Assembly (NCBI GenBank): GCA_937871985.1
Contig: CALMPB010000440.1
Location: forward strand, 1 to 60,329
Direction: 5' to 3'
DNA from: an uncultured Burkholderiaceae bacterium
GTDB lineage: Bacteria > Pseudomonadota > Gammaproteobacteria > Burkholderiales > Burkholderiaceae
Length of the DNA: 60,329 nt
Positions 1 to 7,697 of this stretch are shown here, piece by piece; position 1 is the stretch's first letter, and the number at the start of each line of letters is the position of its first letter. The notes under the pieces were generated by a model. That model was given only the letters and a program-made list of their open reading frames with translations. It made no database searches and was not told the DNA's origin. A program made the translations under genes and the position numbers.

Positions 1-1375
1 CACGCTCGGCAAGAAGCTCAAACAGTCCGACGATTTCCTGAAGGCCAAGCACAACCTGCTCAGCCAGTTCGACAGCATCGACGATCTCGTCACGGACGAG
101 AAGAAGCTGTCGGCCAAGGATCGCCAGGCGATCGAGCATCATATCCTGCAGCTCCGCGCGGCGATCGCGCGCACATTGTGGTCCAATGAGTTCTACATCG
201 GGCGCTCGCTGCTCGACGATTATATCCTCCATATCGCCAAGAATGGGAGCGGTGATGTACCCGCATGCGTCATCGCCGGACTCGCCGCCGCTGGCGCCGA
301 CAGGCCGGGCTTCGTCCTCTATCCCCTGACCGGCTTCGGCATGGAAATGCCGGGGATTTTCGCGAAAGACAGTAAGCTCCGCTCCGAAGCAGTCTTCAAG
401 AAGGCGGGCTTTGCGGTCAGCACCCAGAGCAATTCGTTCGATGCGGCGGTCGCCAGCATCGAGCGGATGGCAAGGGGTCTCGGCGTGAAGCAGCGCATCG
501 ACAAATCGGATTTCCGGCACTTTGCCTACACGGCGAAATGGTTCGGGAAGAACCCGCTGATGCTGGTCCGCGTCACGTCCTTCACTGGCGACATGTACGA
601 GAACCAGTTCATCTATTCGCTCAAGATCAGGGTGGCGGCGGCAAACCTGCTGATGTTGCATTGCCTGTCGCAGGAGGCAGTCGGACCGCTCGATCGGCAC
701 CACAACTCGTCCTTCGTCAACAATTTCGAGACGCTCGACATCGCCCATTATCTGATCGGTGAGGCGATCCGCGGCCGCCCGATGTCCACCCGCCGTGTGC
801 CCATGAATGTCTCCCAGCTCGAATTGGCGAAACTATCGGATGTAGCTGCGACGCTCTCCACCAGTGCACTGGCGACGTCCCGCATGAGGCGGCTTGCGCC
901 GAAGGTGACTCAGGCGTTGAACACGGTGGAGCGGGGGTACTTCCGCCACGTCAATCTCGCGACGCACTCGAAGCCGGAGAACCGCCTCTATCGCCGCCTG
1001 CTCACCGCCCTGGACTGGTTCCGACAGTCGTTTAGTGCCCGCGCGAACGAGGCGGAGGCGATCGTCGCGCTAGCGGTCGCGTTCGAGACGCTGCTCACCG
1101 ACCAATATGCCCCCGCGATTGCCGAGCGCCTGCGACGCCGGATCGGGATCTGCATGAAGGGTGTGCCAGGGCTGGCGAGCTATCAGGCCAGCGTCTTAGC
1201 CATCTATTACGCCCGCAGTTCCATCGTCCATACTGGCGAACCTGACCACGCGATTGACATTCATCGCGGTCAGGTCGCCTTCACGCGCTGCTTTTGTGCG
1301 ATTGCCGAACGGCTGACGACTTGGACACCGGCCGCGAACAACGTCATGGGCGATCTGCTGGGCGATGTCGCGTGA
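1..1375 (+). CDS. HEPN (Apea-like) domain protein, 5' end outside window
   Basis: The frame is open to the left edge, so the start lies outside the window; the first in-window start-like codon is TTG at 176, but coding continues upstream of it. The C-terminal part resembles the Apea-like HEPN family: helical, ending in YYARSSIVHTGE. It contains the R-x4-H motif (RSSIVH, 1213-1230) that forms the active site of HEPN ribonucleases. HEPN proteins of this type are often found with defence or toxin systems, and the next 10 kb here is full of such genes. RNase activity is inferred from the motif only. The N-terminal two thirds matches nothing I recognise. Confidence 0.7.
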   Translation, partial: TLGKKLKQSDDFLKAKHNLLSQFDSIDDLVTDEKKLSAKDRQAIEHHILQLRAAIARTLWSNEFYIGRSLLDDYILHIAKNGSGDVPACVIAGLAAAGADRPGFVLYPLTGFGMEMPGIFAKDSKLRSEAVFKKAGFAVSTQSNSFDAAVASIERMARGLGVKQRIDKSDFRHFAYTAKWFGKNPLMLVRVTSFTGDMYENQFIYSLKIRVAAANLLMLHCLSQEAVGPLDRHHNSSFVNNFETLDIAHYLIGEAIRGRPMSTRRVPMNVSQLELAKLSDVAATLSTSALATSRMRRLAPKVTQALNTVERGYFRHVNLATHSKPENRLYRRLLTALDWFRQSFSARANEAEAIVALAVAFETLLTDQYAPAIAERLRRRIGICMKGVPGLASYQASVLAIYYARSSIVHTGEPDHAIDIHRGQVAFTRCFCAIAERLTTWTPAANNVMGDLLGDVA

Positions 1376-1421
1376 GATCGCCGGTGATGCCACTCGTCAC
1401 ATCGATCGGCGCATCGTCATG

Positions 1422-2519
1422 CTAGACCGAGATCTTTCGATAGCAGCTTCCTTGCACGAATCCTTGCTCAAGACACCACCGTCGGGTCAAGCCAGCGCCG
1501 GTGTCATTTGAGTAGGCGTGCGCGTTCGATCGGAAGCGCAGAAACGCGGGCCAGGTCGAAGGGGCCGGGTGGTTGGTCGCGACACGGACGAGCACCTTCT
1601 CGCCGCTCCTGATGTCAGTAGGCTTCCTGACGGCGTAATATTCGCCCCAATCGCTTGTCGTTTCGAGGACGGCTTGGGTGACCGTTTGGCGCGTGGCAGG
1701 TCTCCCGGTCTTCGCAGCTTCCACTTGCGTCGCGATTTTGTCGCGATCATCCCACTCCCGGAAATACACGTTGGCACAGCAGCCAAGAATCTGATGGGCG
1801 TTGAGCGCCTCAATGTCCCCCTGCCGATCGATTTCGATCCAATGCGCGCTATGACCAGAGCTATAGACGGCACCGTCGTACAGGATTGCGCAGAGCGACG
1901 GTGAGAGCGGCAGGAAAAAGATGGCACCAGCAGTCTTTACCCCGAAGCTCGGTCGGCCCTTGCGCGGCCGCTGGATATGCAGGCGGTTGGTCAGAACGGC
2001 GGGATCGTCGGAGGTGAAGAAGGGGAGGCCTGTCCGGTTCCGCACGATGCAAAGCGTCAGATCGTCGACGATCCGCATCGTGTCCTTGTAGCTCAGCATG
2101 GCCGCCTGGACGGCTTCCTTCGATGCCTCTTTGATCGTGGGGACGGGAAGGTCGGACCCAGGAACGTCTTGCAGTGCCAGCGCCATTTCGCTCGCTTTCA
2201 GCGAGGCGGCTTCCGTCCGCAGATATTGGAGATAGATGAAGCGCTTCATGACGATCTTGACCGCGGATCCGACCGTGCCGCCCTCGGACAGGTGGCGGAC
2301 GATCGGTCCGTATGGGTCCTCGATGAAATTGATCGCGTTTTCGAGAAGCTTATTTTGCCCGTAAAAATAGTCGCCTGAACATTGATTCCTGACGGGCGCG
2401 TTGGGAATGGCCTTCATGCGGTCGAGATTGAACAGATTGATCGCCAATCCATCGCCGTTGACCGTGAACGGTCGAAGATGGATCCGAGGGACGAAGTGCT
2501 GATTCTTGTTGTCGGCCAT
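1422..2519 (-). CDS. DUF4238 family protein
   Basis: This 365-residue protein starts MADNKNQHFVPRIHLRPF, which fits the N-terminal signature of the DUF4238 family (NQHFVPR followed by a hydrophobic/aromatic segment). A second conserved block, around residues 165-185, reads RNRTGLPFFTSDDPAV, also typical of the family. The biochemical function is unknown; members commonly occur in accessory and defence regions. It is convergent with the HEPN gene and divergent from the next gene, with about 116 bp between the two starts. Confidence 0.8.
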   Translation of the reverse strand: MADNKNQHFVPRIHLRPFTVNGDGLAINLFNLDRMKAIPNAPVRNQCSGDYFYGQNKLLENAINFIEDPYGPIVRHLSEGGTVGSAVKIVMKRFIYLQYLRTEAASLKASEMALALQDVPGSDLPVPTIKEASKEAVQAAMLSYKDTMRIVDDLTLCIVRNRTGLPFFTSDDPAVLTNRLHIQRPRKGRPSFGVKTAGAIFFLPLSPSLCAILYDGAVYSSGHSAHWIEIDRQGDIEALNAHQILGCCANVYFREWDDRDKIATQVEAAKTGRPATRQTVTQAVLETTSDWGEYYAVRKPTDIRSGEKVLVRVATNHPAPSTWPAFLRFRSNAHAYSNDTGAGLTRRWCLEQGFVQGSCYRKISV

Positions 2520-2635
2520 CTACTTGGCTGTCTGCTGCATGTTGGATTGGCCTTCTATCTGCTTTCCGTGAGAAAAATGCTGTCGGTCGTCATTGTGGGA
2601 TTCACATCCGTGCAAAGGCAGCGTAGATTCATGCT

Positions 2636-3169
2636 ATGTTCCATCAGGCCGATCTGTTCGAGACAACCGCTAACCCTGCACGAGCGATGGACACGCCATC
2701 GCTGATGGCCGCTATCGCTGCCGCCTCACAGCGTCCGAAATTCTCTTACATGCTCCTCCAGCTTCTCGCGGAGGTTGCTGACGAGAAGGGCAGCGCCGGG
2801 CCGAGTGTTGTTGTAAACGGTGACGCCGTACCGGTGCGTGACTGGCTATGCGACGCACTGGTTCCCATCGCGCAGCGCTCACCATGGCGTCGTTCTACGA
2901 TCGAAACGGTGCGAGTTGCACTCGAAAAGGCTGATGAACTCCCGACCGATCCGGCCCAGGCAGAGCGTCTGGTCGAGGAAAAGGTGCGCGAGCGCGTTCG
3001 CCGGTCGGGTCGTTGCAATGTCAGCCGTGCGGTGTCCGATCTATGCCGCGGCGGCCTCCTGCGACGACACTATCAGGGCTATAGAGTCAATCATCAGAAC
3101 CGTGGCGCCCAGCGGGAGGCGGTTTATACGATCATGCCGGATGCCTTGGCGGCGCTACGTCGCCGGTGA
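2636..3169 (+). CDS. hypothetical protein, possible winged-helix
   Basis: A 177-residue basic protein that I cannot assign to a family. The C-terminal half (about residues 115-177) is arginine-rich (VRERVRRSGRCNVSRAVSDL, then GGLLRRHYQGYRVNHQN). It ends with a strand-turn-strand pattern that could be a winged helix, so DNA binding is a weak inference. The ATG at 2636 has no strong ribosome binding site; an internal ATG at 2687 (MDTPSLMAAIAAAS) is an alternative start. The gene stands alone between the DUF4238 gene and the HU remnant. Confidence 0.55.
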   Translation: MFHQADLFETTANPARAMDTPSLMAAIAAASQRPKFSYMLLQLLAEVADEKGSAGPSVVVNGDAVPVRDWLCDALVPIAQRSPWRRSTIETVRVALEKADELPTDPAQAERLVEEKVRERVRRSGRCNVSRAVSDLCRGGLLRRHYQGYRVNHQNRGAQREAVYTIMPDALAALRRR

Positions 3170-3399
3170 TCCTCCGATCGTCGAGCCATCAGGTTCGGTT
3201 GCTGTTGCTCGCGCCATTCGATCCGGCATCTGCAATAGTTTTCCGGTCGCTGTCTTGATCGCATTGGCTCAGGCGACCTCATCGATCCACCGTCAAGCAA
3301 CGCAATCTAGGTCGAGCTTTTTGATAGGGTTATGAGGACTGGCCGGCCAGCGGTTCCTACCGACAGAACGGGTGGCCCTGACGCTGACCGGCACAAGGA

Positions 3400-3724
3400 T
3401 CAGCCGTTGAGTCGGTCCTTGATCGCTTTCGCCGGCGTAAAGGTGAGTTTCTTCGACGCGGCGATGGTGATGGTCTGCCCCGTGGCGGGGTTACGGCCCT
3501 CGCGCGCCGGACTGGCCTTCACCTTGAATTTGCCGAAGCCATTGAGCGCGATTTCCTCGCCCTTGGCGGCGGCGTCCGCGATCGCCGTGAACAGGCCATC
3601 GACTAGTTTGCGAGCGTCTGCTTTGCTGGTGCCTGCCTTTTCAGCGAGATAGTCGGCAAGATCGCTGTTATTCTCGGGGAGCCTTTCCTAGTTTACCGAT
3701 CAGCTTCATAGCCTCGGCGCTCAT
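3400..3724 (-). pseudogene. HU-family DNA-binding protein with apparent frameshift
   Basis: The minus strand encodes an almost complete HU fold, including DLADYLAEKAGTSKADARKL, EEIALNGFGKFKVK and the DNA-binding arm REGRNPATGQTITI. That frame is blocked upstream by a TAG and has no ATG, GTG or TTG start. The preceding frame has an ATG at 3724 and reads MSAEAMKLIGKLGKAPRE before stopping. Removing one base from the four-G run at 3676-3679 (plus strand) joins the two into one reading frame. The gene is therefore frameshifted, or the run holds a sequencing error. HU proteins bend and compact DNA and are common on mobile elements. Confidence 0.75.
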
Positions 3725-3756
3725 CGCGCGCCATCGCGCTCGTATTTTTGCCAGCC

Positions 3757-4617
3757 TTAGAAAAGATCGCGGACCCGGACATAAGGATTGCCCGTCTCCG
3801 CGAAGCGGCGCGCCTTGCGACTCAGCACCTCATCAATTGGCAACAGCTTTTCGAACATGGCATCGAAATCCTCGCCGCTCATGCAGATGATCCGCTTGCC
3901 GCGCCCGAAGGCGTGCAGCCCGTCTTCGCTGAAGCCAATGTAGCTCACAAACAGGCCGCGGGACCAAGCAGCCTTCTCGCCGAGCTTGCCCTCGAAAACG
4001 TGGAGATCGGCCGCTGGTGTCGGCTTGGCCTCCCATTTTGCTTCAAGCAGATAGGTGTGGCCGGCGAGATCGAAGCTGCCGTCGATCTGCTCTCCACGCA
4101 GGCGAAAACTGTCCCGGGGCTTGAGGCCGAAGAGCCGGAACGTATCGCGCAGGAAACGTTCAAAGGCAAAGCCGCGCTGCTGGGGCGCAAGATCCCAAAT
4201 CGCGAGAAGAGCTTTACGGGCTTCGGCGATCTGTGGTCCTTTGAAAGCGGGTGTCGGGGCGGTCTCGGGTGCCGCTGGCTTGCCCTCGAGACGGCCGATC
4301 AGCTCGAGCAACCGGCCTTCGCCATTGGCGACGCTGTCGGTCGCGCGCCGGCGGGCATTGATGGCCTGACGGTAATCCCAAAGAGCACGCAGCGTTCGGA
4401 CAACCGTTGGGGAATCGACGATGGTGAGGAAAGTGCGCAGGCGCTTCGCCTTCGAGGTTCCGTTGCGCGCATAACAGGGATCGTCGATGTCGACGTTCAG
4501 TTCCTGCGCGAAGAATTCACGCATCGTCCGGTCGGAGAAGTCCAGGACATAGCCGCCGCCCATCTCGAAGAGCTCGTCGAGCAAGATCATGTCGATGGGG
4601 CGCACGCCGCTCGTCAT
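3757..4617 (-). CDS. Mrr-like restriction endonuclease family protein
   Basis: A 286-residue protein. The C-terminal half carries a PD-(D/E)XK nuclease pattern: RGFAFERFLRDTF (conserved Glu helix), then GEQIDGSFDL (Asp) and YLLEAKWE (ExK). This is typical of Mrr-like or restriction-endonuclease-like domains that cut DNA. The N-terminal half is unassigned. The start at 4617 was chosen because its ATG overlaps the stop of the PIN-domain gene (ATGA), so the nuclease is probably translated by coupling to the toxin-antitoxin genes. A longer frame upstream would run into the PIN gene. Target and partner are unknown. Confidence 0.65.
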   Translation of the reverse strand: MTSGVRPIDMILLDELFEMGGGYVLDFSDRTMREFFAQELNVDIDDPCYARNGTSKAKRLRTFLTIVDSPTVVRTLRALWDYRQAINARRRATDSVANGEGRLLELIGRLEGKPAAPETAPTPAFKGPQIAEARKALLAIWDLAPQQRGFAFERFLRDTFRLFGLKPRDSFRLRGEQIDGSFDLAGHTYLLEAKWEAKPTPAADLHVFEGKLGEKAAWSRGLFVSYIGFSEDGLHAFGRGKRIICMSGEDFDAMFEKLLPIDEVLSRKARRFAETGNPYVRVRDLF

Positions 4618-5003
4618 CGGATCACCACGACCTTGACGCTGGCTCGATCGGCGATCGTCCGCCAAGCCTTGTCGGCGGTCCAGGCGGGTAGGCCGTCGCG
4701 TACCGCGAGCGCGAGACAGCAGCGATCACCAAGGGACAGGCCGGCATCGGCTGTAATCGCGCGCAGACGCCCGGCGATCTGGGCGGTTCCCTTGTCAAGG
4801 CTGACCAGTTCGAGCGGCAGCGGGTCGAGCATGGCATCCACATCGCGCTCCGGCATGCCGAGATGGACGAAATGACTGACGACTTCGGCGTAGTTGACCA
4901 TACTCATCCGCGCAGATGCGATCGACCCGGCGACCTTCGTGCCGCCCGGCTCTTCCTTCAGCATCGCAACGAGCGCGGAGGCATCCAGAATGACCTCGCT
5001 CAT
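4614..5003 (-). CDS. PIN-domain toxin (VapC-like)
   Basis: A 129-residue PIN-domain ribonuclease. The acidic active-site residues are visible: Asp in VILDASALVAML, Glu in NYAEVVSHF, Asp in LSLGDRCCLALA and Asp in WTADKAW. VapC toxins cut tRNA or rRNA. The gene overlaps the upstream antitoxin by four bases (ATGA), the usual antitoxin-first order. It also overlaps the downstream nuclease by four bases, making a three-gene coupled unit. Confidence 0.9.
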   Translation of the reverse strand: MSEVILDASALVAMLKEEPGGTKVAGSIASARMSMVNYAEVVSHFVHLGMPERDVDAMLDPLPLELVSLDKGTAQIAGRLRAITADAGLSLGDRCCLALAVRDGLPAWTADKAWRTIADRASVKVVVIR

Positions 5004-5245
5004 TCGCCGCTTTCTGCCACCCGATTGGCCAGGAAAGCATCAACCGTGGCGTCCGCATTTCCTTCAGTGAAGCGACGGGCGATCGCTTGCGCGTGCGCGA
5101 CCGCCTGCGCTGCGGTTCTCAGGACGATGCCATCCTCGGTCTCCTCGAGAAACACCGCGCCACCCTCGGACAGGCCCAAGCGCTTGCGCAGGTCGGCTGG
5201 CAGACTCATCCGACCATTCGGCGTGATATTGACCTGTATCGTCAT
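5000..5245 (-). CDS. AbrB/MazE-type antitoxin
   Basis: An 81-residue protein with an N-terminal swapped-hairpin AbrB domain: ITPNGRMSLPADLRKRLGL, then an acidic loop (EETEDGIVL). The helical tail is likely to bind the PIN toxin. Such antitoxins also repress their own operon, and the promoter region just upstream contains repeated TCGGAC half-sites. First gene of the antitoxin-toxin-nuclease unit. Confidence 0.88.
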   Translation of the reverse strand: MTIQVNITPNGRMSLPADLRKRLGLSEGGAVFLEETEDGIVLRTAAQAVAHAQAIARRFTEGNADATVDAFLANRVAESGE

Positions 5246-5322
5246 CCGAGCTTCACTAGAAAAGCTGAATACCAGAAGCCATTCTATGCCATAATGCCAC
5301 CTTTATGTCACGAGACACTCCA

Positions 5323-5362
5323 TCGGACTTTTATGTCCGATAAATGCGATTCTCGGACATAA
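5323..5362. promoter_or_regulatory. clustered TCGGAC/GTCCGA inverted half-sites
   Basis: Three copies of one half-site lie between the divergent antitoxin and recombinase genes: TCGGAC at 5323-5328, GTCCGA at 5335-5340 and TCGGAC at 5353-5358. The last two extend to a perfect 10-bp inverted repeat, TTATGTCCGA (5331-5340) and TCGGACATAA (5353-5362), separated by 12 bp. This could be the operator of the AbrB-type antitoxin or the core/arm site of the adjacent recombinase. The sequence alone does not decide. Confidence 0.6.
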
Positions 5363-5369
5363 GAATTGG

Positions 5370-5404
5370 CATCGGGAGGGGGCTCGGCTAGGCTCCTCCC
5401 GATG
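5370..5404 (+). promoter_or_regulatory. stem-loop enclosing the recombinase start codon
   Basis: A perfect 10-bp inverted repeat, CATCGGGAGG (5370-5379) and CCTCCCGATG (5395-5404), has a 15-nt loop. The right arm contains the ATG of the recombinase gene at 5402. In mRNA this would hide the start codon, so it may limit recombinase translation. The alternative is part of a recombination site. Confidence 0.5.
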
Positions 5405-6403
5405 GCGCGCGACCTGCTTCCGATCTCGACCAACCTGCCCGCCGACCTGCTCGCCGAGATTGACGGCGCGCGCGACACGCTCGCCGCCTCGAAGGCGGGT
5501 TCGACCCAGAGGGCCTATGCCTCGGACTGGGAGCGGTTCTGCGATTTTTGTGACGCGCGCAACGTCGAAGCGCTGCCGGCACACCCCGACATCGTCGCGC
5601 TGTTCGCGCATGTCGAGGCCGAAGCCGGCATCGCGCCAGTCACGATCGGCCGCCGCGTCGCTGCGATCAATCACCATCACAAGGAAGCAGGTCTCGCCTC
5701 GCCGAGCGCGCGCGACGCCGCCGGCGTCATCGCCCAGATGATGGCGGGCGTACGCCGCAAATATGCGCGCAAGAAGGACCAGAAGGCGCCGGCGGCCGCC
5801 GACGTGCTCAGCGCCATGCTCGCGACGATCGCCGGCACCGGCCTGCGCGCGAGGCGCGACCGCGCGATCCTCGCGATCGGCATGGCGGGCGCGTTTCGCC
5901 GTTCGGAGATCGCCGCGATGCTCCTGCCCGATCTCGCCTTCAAGGCCTCCGGCGTGCGGATCACGATCCCGCGTTCGAAAGGCGATCAGGTGGCCGAAGG
6001 CCAGCAGATTGCGATCCCCGAGGGCCGCCACATCCGGCCCGTGGCACTTCTCACCGACTGGCTTCAGGCTGCCGATCTGCAGGGTCTGGATCCCTCGACC
6101 AGTAAGCCGCGGACTGGCCCCGTGTTCCGTCGGCTGACACGGGGTGACGCGCTCACAGTCGATCCGATCACCGACAAGACCGTGGCCAGGCTGGTCAAAG
6201 CCTGCGCATCGGCGGCTGGGCTCGACCCGGGCCTGTTTTCCGGACATTCGCTGCGCGCGGGGTTCCTGACCGAGGCGGCCGCCAAGCGTGCGAACCTGTT
6301 CAAGATGAAGGACCATTCGCGGCACAAGTCGCTCGACACAGTCGCGGGCTATGTCCGCGATGCGGCGATCTTCGACGATCATGCCGGCGAGGAGTTCTTA
6401 TGA
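5402..6403 (+). CDS. tyrosine recombinase/integrase
   Basis: A 333-residue tyrosine recombinase. The N-terminal core-binding domain (about residues 20-110, STQRAYASDWERFCDFC) is followed by a catalytic domain. All key catalytic positions are visible: Arg in GAFRRSEIAAM, Lys in PRSKGDQ, HSLRAGF (HxxR), the second His in SRHKSLDTV and Tyr in VAGYVRDA. It should cut and rejoin DNA at specific sites. The ATG at 5402 is preferred over a TTG 36 bases upstream. The 3' end overlaps the Fic gene by four bases (ATGA). It may mobilise a small cassette or the larger element. Confidence 0.9.
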   Translation: MARDLLPISTNLPADLLAEIDGARDTLAASKAGSTQRAYASDWERFCDFCDARNVEALPAHPDIVALFAHVEAEAGIAPVTIGRRVAAINHHHKEAGLASPSARDAAGVIAQMMAGVRRKYARKKDQKAPAAADVLSAMLATIAGTGLRARRDRAILAIGMAGAFRRSEIAAMLLPDLAFKASGVRITIPRSKGDQVAEGQQIAIPEGRHIRPVALLTDWLQAADLQGLDPSTSKPRTGPVFRRLTRGDALTVDPITDKTVARLVKACASAAGLDPGLFSGHSLRAGFLTEAAAKRANLFKMKDHSRHKSLDTVAGYVRDAAIFDDHAGEEFL

Positions 6404-7083
6404 CGCCGAGCGGCGTGGCGCCAGAATGGCAGGCCTACGCCATGCCGGACTATGATGCGGCAATGACGCGGGCCTGCGCCGAGCTTCAGCAGCGTATCCT
6501 CGCCGACCCTACCTATCGGATGTCCATTCTGACCGACCCGCGTGACCTGCATCGAGCCTTGTTTGCCGAGTTCACGCCGTCCGGTTACCCCGAATATGCT
6601 GGCACCTATCGGGGCACGGTCGGCACCTCGCTCGAGGGACGGCGCATGGGCGCCCCGCAAATTTTCGATCTCAAGAAGAGCTTCGCATTCGAGGAACCTC
6701 AGAAGGTCACTGCCGCGCTCGATTTCATGCTTTCCGAGGTTCGGCGCGAGCTGGTCCCGGCTCGGTCCGCCACACCTTTTGTCCAGCTCCTGACCTTGAC
6801 CCACCTCTTCTGCTGGTTTGGGAAGATCCACCCCTTTCTCGACGGCAACGGCCACATCCAGCGCGCCCTCTTCGCCGCGGCGGCGGCCGAGCTGGAAGTT
6901 CCGCTCGCCTCGCGATTCGCTATCCATCCGCGCCCATTCGACCGGCTTCTGGCTTGGCCGCTGGAGAGGTTCACGATCGCCAAGCCTGATCAGCGCGAGC
7001 ATTTTCTCGCGATGGTCGCCGAATATCTGAGCTCCTGGTTGGCTGGACCATTTGACCGGCCTGCGAGCGGCATCGCGCCGTAA
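6400..7083 (+). CDS. Fic/DOC family protein
   Basis: A 227-residue Fic-domain protein with an intact catalytic motif, HPFLDGNGHIQR (HPFx(D/E)GNGxxR), near residues 147-158. Fic enzymes usually transfer AMP or another phosphate-containing group to target proteins. The preceding TYRGTVGTSLEGRRMG segment resembles the beta-flap that docks targets. I do not see an (S/T)xxxE(G/N) inhibitory helix, and no small antitoxin gene precedes it. The direct overlap with the recombinase suggests co-expression. Confidence 0.88.
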   Translation: MTPSGVAPEWQAYAMPDYDAAMTRACAELQQRILADPTYRMSILTDPRDLHRALFAEFTPSGYPEYAGTYRGTVGTSLEGRRMGAPQIFDLKKSFAFEEPQKVTAALDFMLSEVRRELVPARSATPFVQLLTLTHLFCWFGKIHPFLDGNGHIQRALFAAAAAELEVPLASRFAIHPRPFDRLLAWPLERFTIAKPDQREHFLAMVAEYLSSWLAGPFDRPASGIAP

Positions 7084-7134
7084 GCGGCCCGGGCAGCTTC
7101 GAAGTTTTAGAGTCCTCTAGCAAGGAGGAACCCC

Positions 7135-7150
7135 TCCGACTTCAGTCGGA
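7135..7150 (+). repeat. IS200-type left-end hairpin
   Basis: A 6-bp stem (TCCGAC/GTCGGA) with the loop TTCA. It is the subterminal structure that TnpA recognises as single-stranded DNA at the left end. Confidence 0.65.
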
Positions 7151-7178
7151 TACTGGCTTCAGCCACAGACTCGCGTGC

Positions 7179-7251
7179 TAGCCTGTAACCTCGGGAAAAG
7201 CGGAAGCCGCCGAAGGCGTGAAGCTTCCGCTTTTCCCGAGGTTACAGGCTA
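7179..7251 (+). promoter_or_regulatory. 29-bp perfect palindrome over the tnpA ribosome binding site
   Basis: Arms at 7179-7207 and 7223-7251 are perfectly complementary, with a 15-nt loop. The right arm contains the GAGG ribosome-binding sequence and ends on the A of the tnpA ATG at 7251. IS200 elements are known to carry 5' structures that sequester the transposase ribosome binding site in read-through transcripts. This arrangement fits that role. Confidence 0.75.
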
Positions 7252-7670
7252 TGGCGTATCGGTCCGGTTGTCACACCACATTCCATCATCGCTACCATCT
7301 CGTTTGGGCGCCGAAGTATCGGTACAAGGTGCTGATCGGCGATGTTCGGCTACGGGTGCGCGAGATCATCCGTCAGGTCTGTGCCGAGATGGGCGTGAAG
7401 ATCATCAACGGCGCGCTGTCGAAGGACCACGTACACATGTTCGTCGAAATCCCGCCGCACGTCTCGGTCAGCGACTTCGTGCGCCGGGCCAAGGGGCGCT
7501 CATCCCGCAAGATCCAACAGAAATTCGAGCACATCCGCAAACGATATTGGGGCCAACGCTTCTGGCAGCGCGGCTACTTCTCGACCACATCCGGCAACAT
7601 CACCGATGACATCATCATGCGTTACCTCGACCGACATACCCACAAGGACGGCTTCAGCCCCACCGCTTGA
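7251..7670 (+). CDS. tnpA: IS200-type transposase TnpA
   Basis: A 139-residue Y1 HUH transposase. The metal-binding HUH motif is HVHMF (around residue 62) and the catalytic Tyr is probably in RGYFSTTSGNITDD (around residue 112). The N-terminus from the chosen ATG, MAYRSGCHTTFHHRYHLVW, matches the usual start of this family. The upstream in-frame ATG at 7218 lies inside the hairpin loop and is unlikely to be used. It moves DNA as a single-stranded circle. The gene looks full length. Confidence 0.92.
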   Translation: MAYRSGCHTTFHHRYHLVWAPKYRYKVLIGDVRLRVREIIRQVCAEMGVKIINGALSKDHVHMFVEIPPHVSVSDFVRRAKGRSSRKIQQKFEHIRKRYWGQRFWQRGYFSTTSGNITDDIIMRYLDRHTHKDGFSPTA

Positions 7671-7674
7671 TCCT

Positions 7675-7690
7675 ACCGGCGTCAGCCGGT
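7675..7690 (+). repeat. IS200-type right-end hairpin
   Basis: A 6-bp stem (ACCGGC/GCCGGT) with the loop GTCA, placed just after the transposase stop codon, as expected for the right end of IS200-type elements. Confidence 0.65.
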
Positions 7691-7697
7691 CAGTGAT

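Larger units (their letters stand above)
7125..7697 (+). mobile_element. IS200/IS605-family insertion sequence (IS200 type)
   Basis: A single-ORF insertion sequence with one HUH transposase and no accessory tnpB. Both ends carry the short subterminal hairpins expected for this family: TCCGAC-TTCA-GTCGGA at 7135-7150 on the left and ACCGGC-GTCA-GCCGGT at 7675-7690 on the right. There are no terminal inverted repeats and no target duplication, as expected. Exact ends cannot be fixed from sequence alone; the limits given are approximate. It sits between the Fic gene and the stop codon of the RES toxin gene. Confidence 0.75.
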
